Source of the DNA: Agromyces albus
GTDB lineage: Bacteria; Actinomycetota; Actinomycetes; Actinomycetales; Microbacteriaceae
Length of the DNA stretch: 64,000 nucleotides
Direction of reading: 5' to 3'
Assembly: GCF_004134825.1 (NCBI RefSeq)
Contig: NZ_SDPN01000013.1
Coordinates: 33,297 to 97,296 of the forward strand
Notes under the pieces: generated by a model
What the model saw: the letters and a program-made list of their open reading frames with translations, nothing else
The model's database searches: none
What the model was told of the DNA's origin: nothing
In this document: in pieces, positions 1 to 8,940 of the stretch
Layout: each line of letters begins with the position of its first letter
Numbering within the stretch: the first letter of the stretch is position 1
Program-made: the position numbers and the translations under genes

Positions 1-881
1 ATGGTTCGCGGCCCCAGGATGACCGAGGTGACCGCACGGTGGGCGAGTGGGAACGCGGCAGCCAGCGCAGGCAACGACGTGCCGAGGCCGTCGGCGATGG
101 GGATCAGCCGCTCGACGGCGTCGAGCTTGCGCGTCGTCGTGGGATCGGCGGGATCGAACCAGGCAGGCCGGAGCGCCGCGCGACCCTCGCGTTCGGCTGG
201 GATCGCGCCCTGCCGGTATCGACCGGTGAGGAACCCGAATGCGAGCGGGCTCCAGGTCAGCACCCCCATTCCCCAGCGCTCCGCGACCGGGAGCACGTCG
301 CGCTCCGCGCCGCGCGCCAGGATGTTGTACGGCGGCTGCTCGGTGCGGAACCGCATCAGGCCGCGCGCCTCGGCGACCCGCTGCGACTCGACGATCTCGT
401 GGGCGGGGAACGTCGAGCACCCGAACGCCCGGATCTTCCCCGCCCGCACGAGTTCGGTGAGCACCCCGAGGGTCTCCTCGAGGTCGGTGTCCGAGTCGGG
501 CCGGTGCACCTGGTAGAGGTCGATCCAGTCCGTACCGAGGCGGGTCAGGCTGGCGTCGACGGCGCGCACCAGGTGGCGGCGGGAGTTGCCGCTCCGGTTG
601 AGGCCCGGCTCGAGTGCGAAATGGCCCTTGGTCGCGAGGATCACGTCGTCGCGCCGACCGCGCAGCGCCTTCCCGACGATGACCTCGGACTCGCCGCCGG
701 AGTACATGTCCGCGGTGTCGACGAAGTTGATGCCGCGGTCGAGTGCGGCGTGGATGATCCGCACGCAGTCGTCGTGGTCGGGATTGCCGGCAGCTCCGAA
801 CATCATGGTGCCCAGCGCGAACCGCGACACCGTCATGCCGGTTCGCCCGAGGACCGCGTAGGCCATATCAGTGGTGGTCAT
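1..881 (-). CDS. Aldo/keto reductase (3' end cut by window edge)
   Basis: An NAD(P)H-dependent oxidoreductase of the aldo/keto reductase superfamily, probably reducing aldehydes or ketones in the cytoplasm; the substrate cannot be read from sequence. The N terminus has the strand LGRTGMTVSRFALGTMMFG. The catalytic set follows in order: Asp and Tyr in FVDTADMYSGGESE, Lys in ILATKGH and His in YQVHRPD. GKIRAFGCST and the late SPLAFGFLTGRY also fit the (alpha/beta)8 barrel. The C terminus runs off the left edge, so about 293 residues are seen. ATG at 879-881 is taken as start; an in-frame ATG lies five codons later. The gene is divergent from an ArsR regulator across 66 bp holding a palindrome, so control by that regulator is likely. 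Confidence 0.9.
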   Translation of the reverse strand, partial: MTTTDMAYAVLGRTGMTVSRFALGTMMFGAAGNPDHDDCVRIIHAALDRGINFVDTADMYSGGESEVIVGKALRGRRDDVILATKGHFALEPGLNRSGNSRRHLVRAVDASLTRLGTDWIDLYQVHRPDSDTDLEETLGVLTELVRAGKIRAFGCSTFPAHEIVESQRVAEARGLMRFRTEQPPYNILARGAERDVLPVAERWGMGVLTWSPLAFGFLTGRYRQGAIPAEREGRAALRPAWFDPADPTTTRKLDAVERLIPIADGLGTSLPALAAAFPLAHRAVTSVILGPRT

Positions 882-897
882 GTCGCGACGATATCTA

Positions 898-927
898 CGC
901 AAGCGGATTTGCGCAAATGTGCTTGCG
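898..927. promoter_or_regulatory. Palindromic operator between AKR and ArsR genes
   Basis: A 30-bp imperfect palindrome, cgcaag-cgg-atttgcgcaaat-gtg-cttgcg. The 12-bp core and the 6-bp outer arms are each perfect; only two pairs are mismatched. It sits where the divergent promoters must overlap and is a good candidate binding site for the ArsR protein encoded at 948. Confidence 0.65.
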
Positions 928-935
928 AATATCGC

Positions 936-941
936 TAGACT
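936..941 (+). promoter_or_regulatory. -10 box of a leaderless ArsR transcript
   Basis: TAGACT followed by 6 nt and the ATG at 948. The spacing puts the transcription start at the start codon, and no Shine-Dalgarno is visible. Confidence 0.6.
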
Positions 942-947
942 GACGAC

Positions 948-1523
948 ATGCAGGATGGCGGACCCGGAGACGTACGTACCATCGACGAGGTGCGCGCGCT
1001 GGCGGCGCTCGCGCATCCCGACCGGGCGCGGCTCATGGACGCGCTGGCCGTCGACGGGCCGTCCACGACGGGAGCGCTGGCATCGTCACTCGGCGTTGCC
1101 ACCGGCAGCGTGTCGCACCATCTGCGGGTGCTCACCGATGCCGGACTCGTCGAGCGCGCGCCCCAGGATCCGGCCGACCGCCGCGAGCGTCGATGGAAGC
1201 TCGTCAGCCGCGGGATGCGGTGGTCCGCCGGGCAGTTCCGTGACCGGCCGGCCGCCGAGTCCGCGGCGACCGCGGCTGAGGCCGTCATGCTCGGACGTCA
1301 GGTCGAACACGCCCGCGCGTTCCTGGGGTCGGCGGAGCCTCCGTGGGACGACGCCGCCGTCTCGGCGCACACCTGGTTGCGCCTGAGCGCCGACGAGCTA
1401 ACGGAGCTCGGTCGCCAGCTCGAGGAGCTCCTTCTGGGCTGGCGGCGGCGCGAGATCCCCGACGACGGCGCCGACCGTCGCCCCGTGCTCGCGTTCGCCC
1501 GCGCGTTTCCCTCCCGGCCCTGA
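948..1523 (+). CDS. ArsR-family winged-helix transcriptional regulator
   Basis: A one-component DNA-binding regulator. Residues about 10-90 form the winged helix: LAALAHPDRARLMDAL, then a helix-turn-helix around ALASSLGVATGSVSHHLRVL, then the wing after LTDAGLVER. The C-terminal 100 residues are helical with no clear ligand-binding motif and no metal-binding cysteines, so this is not a classic arsenic or metal sensor. At 191 aa it is longer than minimal ArsR proteins (about 110). It is divergent from the aldo/keto reductase and has a palindrome in its promoter, which suggests autoregulation and control of that gene. The mRNA looks leaderless. Confidence 0.85.
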   Translation: MQDGGPGDVRTIDEVRALAALAHPDRARLMDALAVDGPSTTGALASSLGVATGSVSHHLRVLTDAGLVERAPQDPADRRERRWKLVSRGMRWSAGQFRDRPAAESAATAAEAVMLGRQVEHARAFLGSAEPPWDDAAVSAHTWLRLSADELTELGRQLEELLLGWRRREIPDDGADRRPVLAFARAFPSRP

Positions 1524-1580
1524 TGCATCCCTCGCCACATGCGGGAACGCACAGGTCATGGCGATTAGGCTCGGAGGGAC

Positions 1581-3461
1581 ATGGCACACCTCCTCGGCGC
1601 CGAGCGCCTGCACCTCGAGTTCCCGACGCGGATCGTCTTCGACGAGGTCACCCTCGGCATCGACGAGGGCGACCGCATCGGCGTCGTCGGCCGCAACGGC
1701 GACGGCAAGTCCACGCTGCTGAAGCTCCTCGCAGACCGGCTCGAACCCGACGGCGGGCGGGTCACGCGCCGTCGCGGCATCCGCATCGGCATGCTCGACC
1801 AGGCCGACATCGTCGACCCGGGCAAGACGGTCGCCGAGTCGGTCGTCGGCGGCATCGAGGAGCACGTGTGGGCCGGCGACGCGAAGGTGCGCGACGTCAT
1901 CGCGGGCCTGCTCACGGATGTCCCGTGGCACGCGCAGGTCGGCAGCCTCTCGGGCGGGCAGCGACGCCGGGTCGGACTCGCCGCGCTCCTCGTCGGCGAC
2001 TGGGACGTCGTGTTCCTCGACGAGCCGACGAACCACCTCGACGTCGAGGGCATCGCGTGGCTCGCGGGTCACCTGAAGTCGCGCTGGTCGACGGATTCCG
2101 GCGCGCTCGTGGTCGTGACCCACGACCGGTGGTTCCTCGACGAGGTGTGCACCGGCACGTGGGAGGTGCACGACGGCATCGTCGAGCCGTTCGAGGGCGG
2201 CTACGCGGCGTACGTGCTGCAGCGCGTCGAACGAGACCGGATGGCCGCGGCATCCGAGTCCAAACGGCAGAACCTCATGCGCAAGGAGCTCGCCTGGCTG
2301 CGTCGCGGGGCGCCGGCGCGCACGTCGAAGCCGAAGTTCCGCATCGAGGCGGCGAACGAGCTCATCGAGAACGAGCCGCCGGCACGCAATCCCGTGGAGC
2401 TCAACCGGCTCGCGGTGTCTCGACTCGGCAAAGACGTCGTCGACCTGCTCGACGTCTCGGTCGAGTACCCCGTGACGGATGCCGCACCCGGCGCACCGGC
2501 CACCCGCACCGTGCTGCACGAACTCGAGTGGCGCATCGCGCCCGGCGAGCGCACCGGCATCCTCGGCGTCAACGGAGCCGGCAAGTCGACGCTGCTCGGC
2601 CTCGTCACCGGCGCCGTTCAGCCGACGACGGGCCGCGTGAAGCGCGGCAAGACGGTGCGCATCGCGACGCTCAGCCAAGAGCTCGCCGAGCTCGCCGAGT
2701 ACACCGAACAGCGCGTGAGCGCGGTGATCGCCGAGCAGCGAACGAGCTACCAGGTCGGCGACAAGGAGATGAGCCCCGCGCAGCTCCTCGAGCGCCTCGG
2801 GTTCACGAACGCCCACCTCTCGACGCCCGTGAAGAACCTCTCGGGCGGGCAGAAGCGTCGGCTGCAGTTGCTGCTCATCCTGCTCGACGAGCCCAACGTG
2901 CTGATCCTCGACGAGCCGACGAACGACCTCGACACCGACATGCTCGCCGCGATCGAGGACCTGCTCGACTCCTGGCCGGGCACGCTCCTCGTCGTGAGCC
3001 ACGACCGGTACCTCATCGAGCGCGTGACCGATCGGCAGTTCGCGATCCTCGACGGGCACCTCCGCGACCTGCCGCGCGGGGTCGACCAGTACCTCGAGCT
3101 GCGGAGATCGACGAATGCCGCGCGATCGGCGATCGCGTCGGCCGGCCGGATCGAGTCACCGACGACGGCGACGGCGACGGCTTCGGCCGCGGCCGGGTCG
3201 GGCTCGGCCGCCACGGCGGTCGGCACCCGCGTGCTCGCTGGGGCCGAGCGACGAGTCGCCGAGAAGGAGCTCTCGTCGATCGACCGCAAGCTCGATCGCA
3301 TGCAGGCCGAGATCGCCGCGGTGCACGAGCGGCTCGCGCGTCACGATCAGGGCGACTATGTCGGGCTCGGGGTGCTCGGCGACGAGCTGCGCGCGCTCGA
3401 GGCATCCGTCGCCGACCTCGAGACGCGGTGGCTCGAGGTCTCGGAGTCGCTCGAAGGCTGA
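1581..3461 (+). CDS. ABC-F family ATP-binding protein (Uup-like)
   Basis: A soluble twin-ATPase ABC-F protein with no membrane domain. Members bind the ribosome E site, rescue stalled translation, or act in DNA-related roles (Uup). Domain 1 has Walker A GRNGDGKST, signature LSGGQRRR and Walker B VVFLDEPTNHLD. Domain 2 has GVNGAGKST, LSGGQKRRLQ and VLILDEPTNDLD. The linker (about 225-300) is charged. The last 80 residues form a coiled coil after a Thr/Ala/Ser-rich stretch, as in the Uup C-terminal domain. Length 626 aa is usual. Start ATG 1581 has GGAGGG just upstream, but a TAGGCT -10-like box at 1566-1571 lies only 9 nt away, so the leader may be very short. Confidence 0.88.
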   Translation: MAHLLGAERLHLEFPTRIVFDEVTLGIDEGDRIGVVGRNGDGKSTLLKLLADRLEPDGGRVTRRRGIRIGMLDQADIVDPGKTVAESVVGGIEEHVWAGDAKVRDVIAGLLTDVPWHAQVGSLSGGQRRRVGLAALLVGDWDVVFLDEPTNHLDVEGIAWLAGHLKSRWSTDSGALVVVTHDRWFLDEVCTGTWEVHDGIVEPFEGGYAAYVLQRVERDRMAAASESKRQNLMRKELAWLRRGAPARTSKPKFRIEAANELIENEPPARNPVELNRLAVSRLGKDVVDLLDVSVEYPVTDAAPGAPATRTVLHELEWRIAPGERTGILGVNGAGKSTLLGLVTGAVQPTTGRVKRGKTVRIATLSQELAELAEYTEQRVSAVIAEQRTSYQVGDKEMSPAQLLERLGFTNAHLSTPVKNLSGGQKRRLQLLLILLDEPNVLILDEPTNDLDTDMLAAIEDLLDSWPGTLLVVSHDRYLIERVTDRQFAILDGHLRDLPRGVDQYLELRRSTNAARSAIASAGRIESPTTATATASAAAGSGSAATAVGTRVLAGAERRVAEKELSSIDRKLDRMQAEIAAVHERLARHDQGDYVGLGVLGDELRALEASVADLETRWLEVSESLEG

Positions 3462-3554
3462 TCGGCTCGAAGCATCCGTCACTTCCGTGTCGCCCTGACG
3501 CAGGAACTGTGACGAGACATGACCACGCGGTCACGAGTGCGAAGATCATTCGCC

Positions 3555-3560
3555 TATCGT
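3555..3560 (+). promoter_or_regulatory. Candidate -10 box for metQNI
   Basis: TATCGT fits the TANNNT pattern seen elsewhere in the window and lies 119 nt before metQ. No convincing -35 is visible. The 217-bp gap from 3462 to 3678 shows no riboswitch I can recognise. Confidence 0.3.
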
Positions 3561-3678
3561 GGAAGTGCGCCCGCGCTCGCGGCATCGAAGCCCCCACCGT
3601 TACCAACCGTGGCGGAGCCATGCCTGAATCACGCCATCAGCACTCGATCGCGGCGCGCCGAACGCGAAGGGGAACCAC

Positions 3679-4575
3679 ATGTCACACCGCACCAAGCTCA
3701 TCACCGCACTCGCCGCAGTGCCGCTCCTCGTCGGCCTCGCCGCGTGCGCGAGCCCGGCCTCGGGCGGCGGCGACGCCGCGAACGACGTCGTGAAGATCGG
3801 CGTCGTCGGAGCCGGCGACTCGCAGTGGGCCGCATTCGAGGAGGCGGCCGCCGACGAGGGCATCACGATCGAGGTCGTCGACTTCTCGGACTACGCGCAG
3901 CCGAACCCCGCGACGACCGAGGGTGAGCTCGACCTCAACCAGTTCCAGCACATCGTGTACCTCGCCGATTACAACGTGTCGAGCGGTGAAGACCTCACCC
4001 CCATCGGGTCGACCGCGATCTACCCGCTCGGCCTCTACTCGACGAAGTACGACTCGGTGAAGGACATCCCGAAGGGCGAGACGGTCGCCGTGCCGAACGA
4101 TGCGTCGAACCAGGCCCGTGCGCTCCTCGTGCTGCAGTCGGCCGGGCTCATCGAGCTGAAGAGCGGCGGAACGATCTTCTCCGACCTCGCCGACATCGAC
4201 GAGTCCGCATCGAAGGTCAAGGTCACCGCACTCGAGGCGTCGCTCACGCCCACGTCGCTTCCCGATCTCGCTGCGGCCGTCATCAACAACGACTTCGTCG
4301 AGGACGCCGGCCTCAGCTTCGCCGACGCGATCGCGCAAGACGACCCGAGCGACCCGAACGCGCTGCCCTACGTCAACGTCTTCGCCACCCGCGCCGAAGA
4401 CAAGGACAACGAGACCTACCTGAAGCTCGTCGAGATCTTCCAGTCCGACGCCGCGGTGCAGGCGGCCCTCGTCGAGGACTCGGGCGACACCGCTGTGCCG
4501 GTGCAGACGCCCGTGGCCGATCTCGTCGACTCGCTCACCAAGGTCGAGGCCGACACGAAGGCGGCCAAGGGTTAG
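3679..4575 (+). CDS. metQ: MetQ-like substrate-binding lipoprotein of a methionine ABC importer
   Basis: The extracytoplasmic receptor that captures methionine (NlpA/MetQ family). The signal peptide ends in a lipobox, LVGLAAC, giving lipidated Cys23. The mature protein has family motifs such as KIGVVGAGDSQW, a FNQFQH-like segment (DLNQFQHIVYLADYN) and ALPYVNVFATR. Length 298 aa is a little over the usual 270-280. Its start follows the purine-rich aaggggaacc. metN begins 10 nt downstream and metI follows it, so the three genes form one operon. Methionine is the family assignment; other L- or D-amino acid derivatives are possible. Confidence 0.88.
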   Translation: MSHRTKLITALAAVPLLVGLAACASPASGGGDAANDVVKIGVVGAGDSQWAAFEEAAADEGITIEVVDFSDYAQPNPATTEGELDLNQFQHIVYLADYNVSSGEDLTPIGSTAIYPLGLYSTKYDSVKDIPKGETVAVPNDASNQARALLVLQSAGLIELKSGGTIFSDLADIDESASKVKVTALEASLTPTSLPDLAAAVINNDFVEDAGLSFADAIAQDDPSDPNALPYVNVFATRAEDKDNETYLKLVEIFQSDAAVQAALVEDSGDTAVPVQTPVADLVDSLTKVEADTKAAKG

Positions 4576-4585
4576 GGAGGACCCC

Positions 4586-5614
4586 ATGGCGCTCGTCGCC
4601 CTGCGGAACGTCACGAAGACGTATCCGTCACCCGAGAGGAACGCTGAGGCGATCGTCGCCGTCGACGACGTGACCCTCGATATCGAAGCCGGTGACGTCT
4701 ACGGCATCATCGGGTACTCGGGTGCCGGGAAGTCGACGCTCGTGCGGCTCGTGAACGCGCTCGAGCCTGCGACCTCCGGCAGCATCATCGTCGACGGCAC
4801 CGAGATCACGGCCATTCCCGAGCGTCAGCTCCGCGGCATCCGGCTCCGAATCGGCATGATCTTCCAGCAGTTCAACCTCTTCAACTCGAAGACGGTGTGG
4901 AAGAACGTCGCGTACCCGCTCACGGTCGCAGGCCGGCCGAAGGCGGAGATCGCAGCGCGGGTCGACGAGCTGCTGGAGTTCGTCGGCCTCACCGACAAGG
5001 CGAGAAGCTATCCCGACCAACTCTCGGGCGGCCAGAAGCAGCGCGTCGGCATCGCGCGTGCGCTCGCGACCTCGCCGCAGCTCCTGCTCGCCGACGAGGC
5101 GACGAGCGCCCTCGACCCCGAGACGACGCAAGAGGTGCTCGCGCTCCTGAAGCGCGTGAATCGTGAGTTCGGCATCACGATGATCGTGATCACGCATGAG
5201 ATGGACGTGATCCAGTCGATCGCCACGAAGGTCGCGGTCATGGACGGCGGTCGCGTCGTCGAGAACGGCGACGTGTTCGAGGTCTTCTCCAACCCGCAGA
5301 ACCCGTCGTCGCAGCGATTCGTCTCGACGGTCGTCAAGGGCATCCCGTCGCCCGCCGAGCTGGCGGTGCTGCGCGAGCGGCACGAGGGCCGCATCGTGAC
5401 GATCTCGTTCCGCGACGGCGATGCCTCGCAGGCCGCGGTCTTCGTCGAGCTCGCTGCGGCCGGCCTCGAGTTCGAGCTCGTGTTCGGCGGAATCAACGAC
5501 ATCCAGGGGCGCGCCTTCGGGCACCTCACCCTCGCGATCAGGGGTTCGGATGCCGCGATCGACGCAGCGCTCGCGCAGATCGCCGCTCGCGTCGACGTGA
5601 CGGAGGTGGCGTGA
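4586..5614 (+). CDS. metN: Methionine ABC transporter ATP-binding protein
   Basis: The cytoplasmic ATPase that powers MetI. Walker A is GYSGAGKST near residue 43, followed by the Q-loop MIFQQFNLF, signature LSGGQKQRVGIARALA and Walker B LLLADEATSALDPE, with ITHE supplying the H-loop. After residue about 265 there is an ACT-like NIL domain, which in MetN binds methionine and inhibits transport (trans-inhibition). Length 342 aa matches the family. A strong Shine-Dalgarno (gggagga) precedes the ATG. The stop overlaps the metI start as TGATG, so the two are translationally coupled. Confidence 0.95.
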   Translation: MALVALRNVTKTYPSPERNAEAIVAVDDVTLDIEAGDVYGIIGYSGAGKSTLVRLVNALEPATSGSIIVDGTEITAIPERQLRGIRLRIGMIFQQFNLFNSKTVWKNVAYPLTVAGRPKAEIAARVDELLEFVGLTDKARSYPDQLSGGQKQRVGIARALATSPQLLLADEATSALDPETTQEVLALLKRVNREFGITMIVITHEMDVIQSIATKVAVMDGGRVVENGDVFEVFSNPQNPSSQRFVSTVVKGIPSPAELAVLRERHEGRIVTISFRDGDASQAAVFVELAAAGLEFELVFGGINDIQGRAFGHLTLAIRGSDAAIDAALAQIAARVDVTEVA

Positions 5615-6273
5615 TGGATCGCCTGTTCGAACTCGGGAGCGAATTCTGGGTCGCCACCGTCGAGACGCTCTACATGGTGTCGTTCACGCTGTTGATCGGC
5701 GGACTCGCGGGCCTCGCCCTCGGCCTCGCGCTGTACACGACCCGCGCCGGGAGCCTGCTCGAGAATCGTGCGGTGTTCAACACCCTGAACGTCGTCATCA
5801 ACTTCTTCAGGCCGATCCCCTTCATCATCTTCATCGCCGCGGTGCAGCCGCTCTCGCGGTTCGTGATCGGTACCGGCATCGGCAACAACGCGCTCATCTT
5901 CGCCCTCTCGCTTGCGGCATCGTTCGCGATCGGGCGGATCGTCGAGCAGAACCTGCTCACCGTCTCACCCGGCGTGATCGAGGCGGCGAAGGCGATGGGT
6001 GCCGGGCCGTTCCGCATCCTGCGCACCGTCGTCATCCCCGAAGCGCTCGGTCCGCTCATCCTCGGGTACACGTTCGTGATGGTCGCGATCGTCGACATGA
6101 CGGCAGTCGCCGGAGTCATCGGCGGTGGAGGACTCGGAAACTTCGCGCTCGTCTACGGCTATCGCCAGTTCGAGCCCGTGGTCACGTGGGCCGCGGTGCT
6201 GCTGATCGTCGTCTTCGTGCAGGGCGTGCAGTTCTTCGGCAACTGGCTCGCCCGAAAGGTGCTGCGGCGGTAA
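5614..6273 (+). CDS. metI: Methionine ABC transporter permease
   Basis: The membrane subunit of the methionine importer, 219 aa with about five transmembrane helices. The EAA loop that docks to MetN is present as EAAKAMGAGPFRILRTVVIPEA, with the cytoplasmic coupling helix at its centre. The start is ATG 5614, which shares its A with the metN TGA and has cggagg upstream; a GTG one codon earlier is less likely. The order Q-N-I differs from the N-I-Q order of E. coli but is common in Gram-positive bacteria. The 95 bp after it show no clear terminator. Confidence 0.93.
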   Translation: MDRLFELGSEFWVATVETLYMVSFTLLIGGLAGLALGLALYTTRAGSLLENRAVFNTLNVVINFFRPIPFIIFIAAVQPLSRFVIGTGIGNNALIFALSLAASFAIGRIVEQNLLTVSPGVIEAAKAMGAGPFRILRTVVIPEALGPLILGYTFVMVAIVDMTAVAGVIGGGGLGNFALVYGYRQFEPVVTWAAVLLIVVFVQGVQFFGNWLARKVLRR

Positions 6274-6368
6274 GTTAGGTCGTCCTCCACAAGGGCGCTG
6301 GTCGGCCGCCGCTCCACATTCCAGTTTGCGGATGCCGCTGCCGATCGCCCGAGCGCGAGCATCGCAGG

Positions 6369-6806
6369 ATGACTCGACTCGATGCCAACGATGCGAAGCG
6401 CCTCCCACTCACGACCGACCGCGCGGTGCAGCGGCGGGTCGCCGAGCTGCTGCAGGGCGCGATCCGCCGCCAATGGTGGACGCTCTACCTCGACGAGGAC
6501 GACGTGCAGTTGCCGCTCATCATGCCGATGGCCGGCTACCCCGATCGTCCCGACGAGCCTTGCGGCGACGAAGGCACGGCGGCGCAGTTGCTGGCGAATC
6601 GGCTCGCCGACATCGTCGACGAGGTCGGTGCCGCACAACTGATCTTCGCCTGGGAACGACCGGGCGACGCCGAATCGACCCCGGCCGACCGTGAATGGGC
6701 GCGGGAACTGTCTGAAGCGTGTCGCGCCGTCGGACTCGCCGTGCGAGCGCAGCTTATCGTCCATGATCATGGCGTCCGCTGGTTCGCACCTGACGACTAC
6801 GCGTGA
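6369..6806 (+). CDS. Hypothetical protein, 145 aa
   Basis: I do not recognise this family. The protein is soluble, with no signal or membrane helix, acidic, and has a motif with tandem tryptophans (RRQWWTLYLDED) followed by LPLIMPM. The central part LLANRLADIVDEVGAAQLIFAWERPGD and the end VGLAVRAQLIVHDHGVRWF look like an alternating alpha/beta fold. Codon use matches its neighbours. The ATG has only a weak upstream AGG, so the start is less certain than the reading frame. It lies after metI and is convergent with the DUF222 gene. Confidence 0.6.
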   Translation: MTRLDANDAKRLPLTTDRAVQRRVAELLQGAIRRQWWTLYLDEDDVQLPLIMPMAGYPDRPDEPCGDEGTAAQLLANRLADIVDEVGAAQLIFAWERPGDAESTPADREWARELSEACRAVGLAVRAQLIVHDHGVRWFAPDDYA

Positions 6807-6844
6807 CCGCACGAGCTCACGCACCACTGCGTTGCCTGCGCGAA

Positions 6845-8326
6845 CTAGAACGGCGGCGGTTCCGGCCGTGGTGCCTGCCTTGGTGCTGGTGCCGATGCCG
6901 ATGCTGATTCCGGGGGTGGTGATGAGCTCGAGCGCTGCATCCCGCGTCGTCGTCCGCCAGTCTCGCGCGCGGGAGGTCCGAGCGAGTCGGCGTCGCGCGG
7001 GATGCGACGACGGGGGTGCGAGACGTGGACGCGACCGGTCGGCGACCGCCACTCCATCACGCCATCGGCGAGGTGCTGAACGGACCAGGATGTCTCGTGC
7101 TTGAGGTGATGATGAAGACTGCAGAGGTGTGCAAGGTTGTCGAATGCAGTGTGTCCGTCGTGCTGCCAGTCGATGGTGTGGTCGACCTCGCAGCGGGCGG
7201 CGCGTCGGTTGCAGCCGGGGAATCGGCAGGTTCCATCGCGTACCTCGAGCCAGCGCTTCAGGTCGGCCGGGGGCCGGTATCTCGTGCGGTCGACATCGAG
7301 CACGGTGCCCGACACCGGGTCGGTGAGGATGCGGGTGAACGACGGCGCTGCCGCGGCGAGTCGACGAGTGGTGTCGGCGTCGATCGGACCATACCCGTCG
7401 AGCAGGCCGGGTGCCTCGCCAGCGCCCATGAGCGTGAACACCGGCACCGTGACATGCACGGTCGGGCGGACGCCGGCCATGGTCGCCGCGAAACCGGAGC
7501 TCTCTGGCAGGGTGCCGTGGAGCAGCAGGTCGCGCGCCGCATCGGCCCGCAGGTGATCGGCACTGAGCTGGTCGTCTCGCAATTGATCGGTGATGCCACC
7601 GCCGTCGCCTCGCGCGGCGAGCGCCACCCGGTCGAGCCGGTCTTTGATGAGCAACGCGTCGGGCGCAGGCAGGAGTGCATGCAGCCACGCCATGCCGTCA
7701 CGAGCCGGCTCGAGTTCGATGCGTCGCTTCGCACGGGCAGCCCGATGCCGTTCGGCGATGGATGCCACGCGGAGGTCTTCGCGCAGCGAGCGGGCCTTGC
7801 GGCGCAGGGTCGCGGCCGTGACCGTGGCGGCGGTCACGGCGAGTTGTTCGTCGAGCTTGGCGCGCAGAGCGGGGTCGCCGCCGAGGTCGGCCGTCTCCTC
7901 GACGATGACTGCAGCATGCCGAGGACTGATCTGCCCGTTGCGCATCGCCCCGAGTGTGGCCGGGAGCTCGGTCGCGAGCGCCCACGCCTCTGAGACCTGG
8001 CGCTCCATCGTGCTCTGGGGCACGTGCAACGCCGTCGCCAGTTCAGCTGTGACACTGCGATACGCCATCTCGCGGCGACGCTCGGGCGTGACGCTCGCCG
8101 CGACGAACGCCTCTTCGCTGCGCAGCGCGAACATCACGGTGAGGAAGATCAGGTCGACGCGCATGGCCGCGTTCATCGCCTCGACACGCTGCGCCTGCAC
8201 CGACGCCTCGATCAGCTCGAAGAGGCCATCCTGAGCGATCGCATAGGGCGACCGATCATCGCGTATCGGCGATTCGTCGGGGCGCTCGGAATGGCCGGTT
8301 GACCAGCCATTCGAGCCGTAGCGCAT
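6845..8326 (-). CDS. DUF222 / HNH-endonuclease-signature protein (13E12 family)
   Basis: A member of the large actinobacterial DUF222 family (the REP13E12-type proteins of mycobacteria), function unsettled. The N-terminal two thirds are helical DUF222. An HNH nuclease core lies near residues 340-400: CRFPGC, then CEVDHTIDW (the DH of the HNH) and NLAHLCSLHHHLKH. All metal and catalytic positions expected for an HNH site seem present. The last 35 residues are a low-complexity Ser/Pro/Ala tail. Length 493 aa is typical. ATG at 8324-8326 follows a TAGACT -10 box by 6 nt, so the mRNA is probably leaderless. Genomes of this family usually hold several paralogues. Confidence 0.85.
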   Translation of the reverse strand: MRYGSNGWSTGHSERPDESPIRDDRSPYAIAQDGLFELIEASVQAQRVEAMNAAMRVDLIFLTVMFALRSEEAFVAASVTPERRREMAYRSVTAELATALHVPQSTMERQVSEAWALATELPATLGAMRNGQISPRHAAVIVEETADLGGDPALRAKLDEQLAVTAATVTAATLRRKARSLREDLRVASIAERHRAARAKRRIELEPARDGMAWLHALLPAPDALLIKDRLDRVALAARGDGGGITDQLRDDQLSADHLRADAARDLLLHGTLPESSGFAATMAGVRPTVHVTVPVFTLMGAGEAPGLLDGYGPIDADTTRRLAAAAPSFTRILTDPVSGTVLDVDRTRYRPPADLKRWLEVRDGTCRFPGCNRRAARCEVDHTIDWQHDGHTAFDNLAHLCSLHHHLKHETSWSVQHLADGVMEWRSPTGRVHVSHPRRRIPRDADSLGPPARETGGRRRGMQRSSSSPPPESASASAPAPRQAPRPEPPPF

Positions 8327-8332
8327 GTGGCT

Positions 8333-8338
8333 AGTCTA
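8333..8338 (-). promoter_or_regulatory. -10 box, leaderless DUF222/HNH gene
   Basis: On the minus strand TAGACT is followed by AGCCAC and the ATG at 8326, a spacing that makes the start codon the transcript end. Confidence 0.6.
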
Positions 8339-8442
8339 TCGGAGATCGAACGGGGATTCGATATCTGTCCAGAAAATGGTGGACAAGAATCGAAGAGAAA
8401 TCCGAATACGCGATGCATCCTGACGCCGATGCGTGCCGGTGC

Positions 8443-8934
8443 TCAGTCGAACCCGAGGCTCAACTTCCGGAGCAACCCCGCGAGGCGCTTCTGCTCGGAC
8501 GCGGGCAGGCTCTCGAGCAGTTCAGCCTCGGCATCGACGAGGCGCGTGATCGCGGCGTCCACTCTCGTAAGGCCTGCGGGGCTCATCTCGACGAGGATGC
8601 CGCGGCCGTCGTTCGGGTCCGTCTGCCGGGTGACGAGTCCGCGCTCGACGAGCCGATCGATGCGGTTCGTCATGGTGCCGCTCGAGACGAGGGTCTGCTG
8701 CAGCAATTGCTTGGGGGAGAGCCGGTAAGGCGTGCCGGCGCGGCGAAGCGCGGAGAGCACGTCGAACTCCGACGACTCGAGTTCGGATCGCGTGAATGCC
8801 TGGCGGCGTGCCCGGTCGAGGTGCTTCGCGAGCCTCGCGACTCGCGAGAGCACCTGCAGCGGAGCGAAGTCGAGATCGGGCCGCTCCCGTTCCCAGTCGC
8901 CGACGATTCGGTCGACTTCGTCTGCATCCGTCAT
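8443..8934 (-). CDS. MarR-family transcriptional regulator
   Basis: A dimeric winged-helix regulator of the MarR family, 163 aa. Helices with LQVLSRVARLAKHLDRARR and SSEFDVLSALRRAG precede the recognition region LSPKQLLQQTLVSSGTMTNRIDRLVERGLV. The wing carries the hallmark TDPNDGRGILVEMSPAG. I place the start at ATG 8934, not at the upstream in-frame ATG 8973, because GATAAT lies exactly 6 nt before 8934, as in other leaderless genes here. No partner gene is obvious: tRNA-Gln/glmU lies divergently and the DUF222 gene follows. Ligand unknown. Confidence 0.85.
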   Translation of the reverse strand: MTDADEVDRIVGDWERERPDLDFAPLQVLSRVARLAKHLDRARRQAFTRSELESSEFDVLSALRRAGTPYRLSPKQLLQQTLVSSGTMTNRIDRLVERGLVTRQTDPNDGRGILVEMSPAGLTRVDAAITRLVDAEAELLESLPASEQKRLAGLLRKLSLGFD

Positions 8935-8940
8935 CCGCCC

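Noticed and set aside
3462..3678. A possible SAM-IV-type riboswitch before metQ (a ggtcacgagtgc stretch around 3530-3541)
   Set aside because: Only this short piece resembles the motif; the conserved core and pseudoknot segments of SAM-I, SAM-II or SAM-IV are not found in the following 130 nt.
6845..8326. A homing endonuclease or mobile element suggested by the HNH motif
   Set aside because: DUF222/HNH proteins are stable, multi-copy actinobacterial genes; no intron, intein junction, target duplication or repeat flanks this one.
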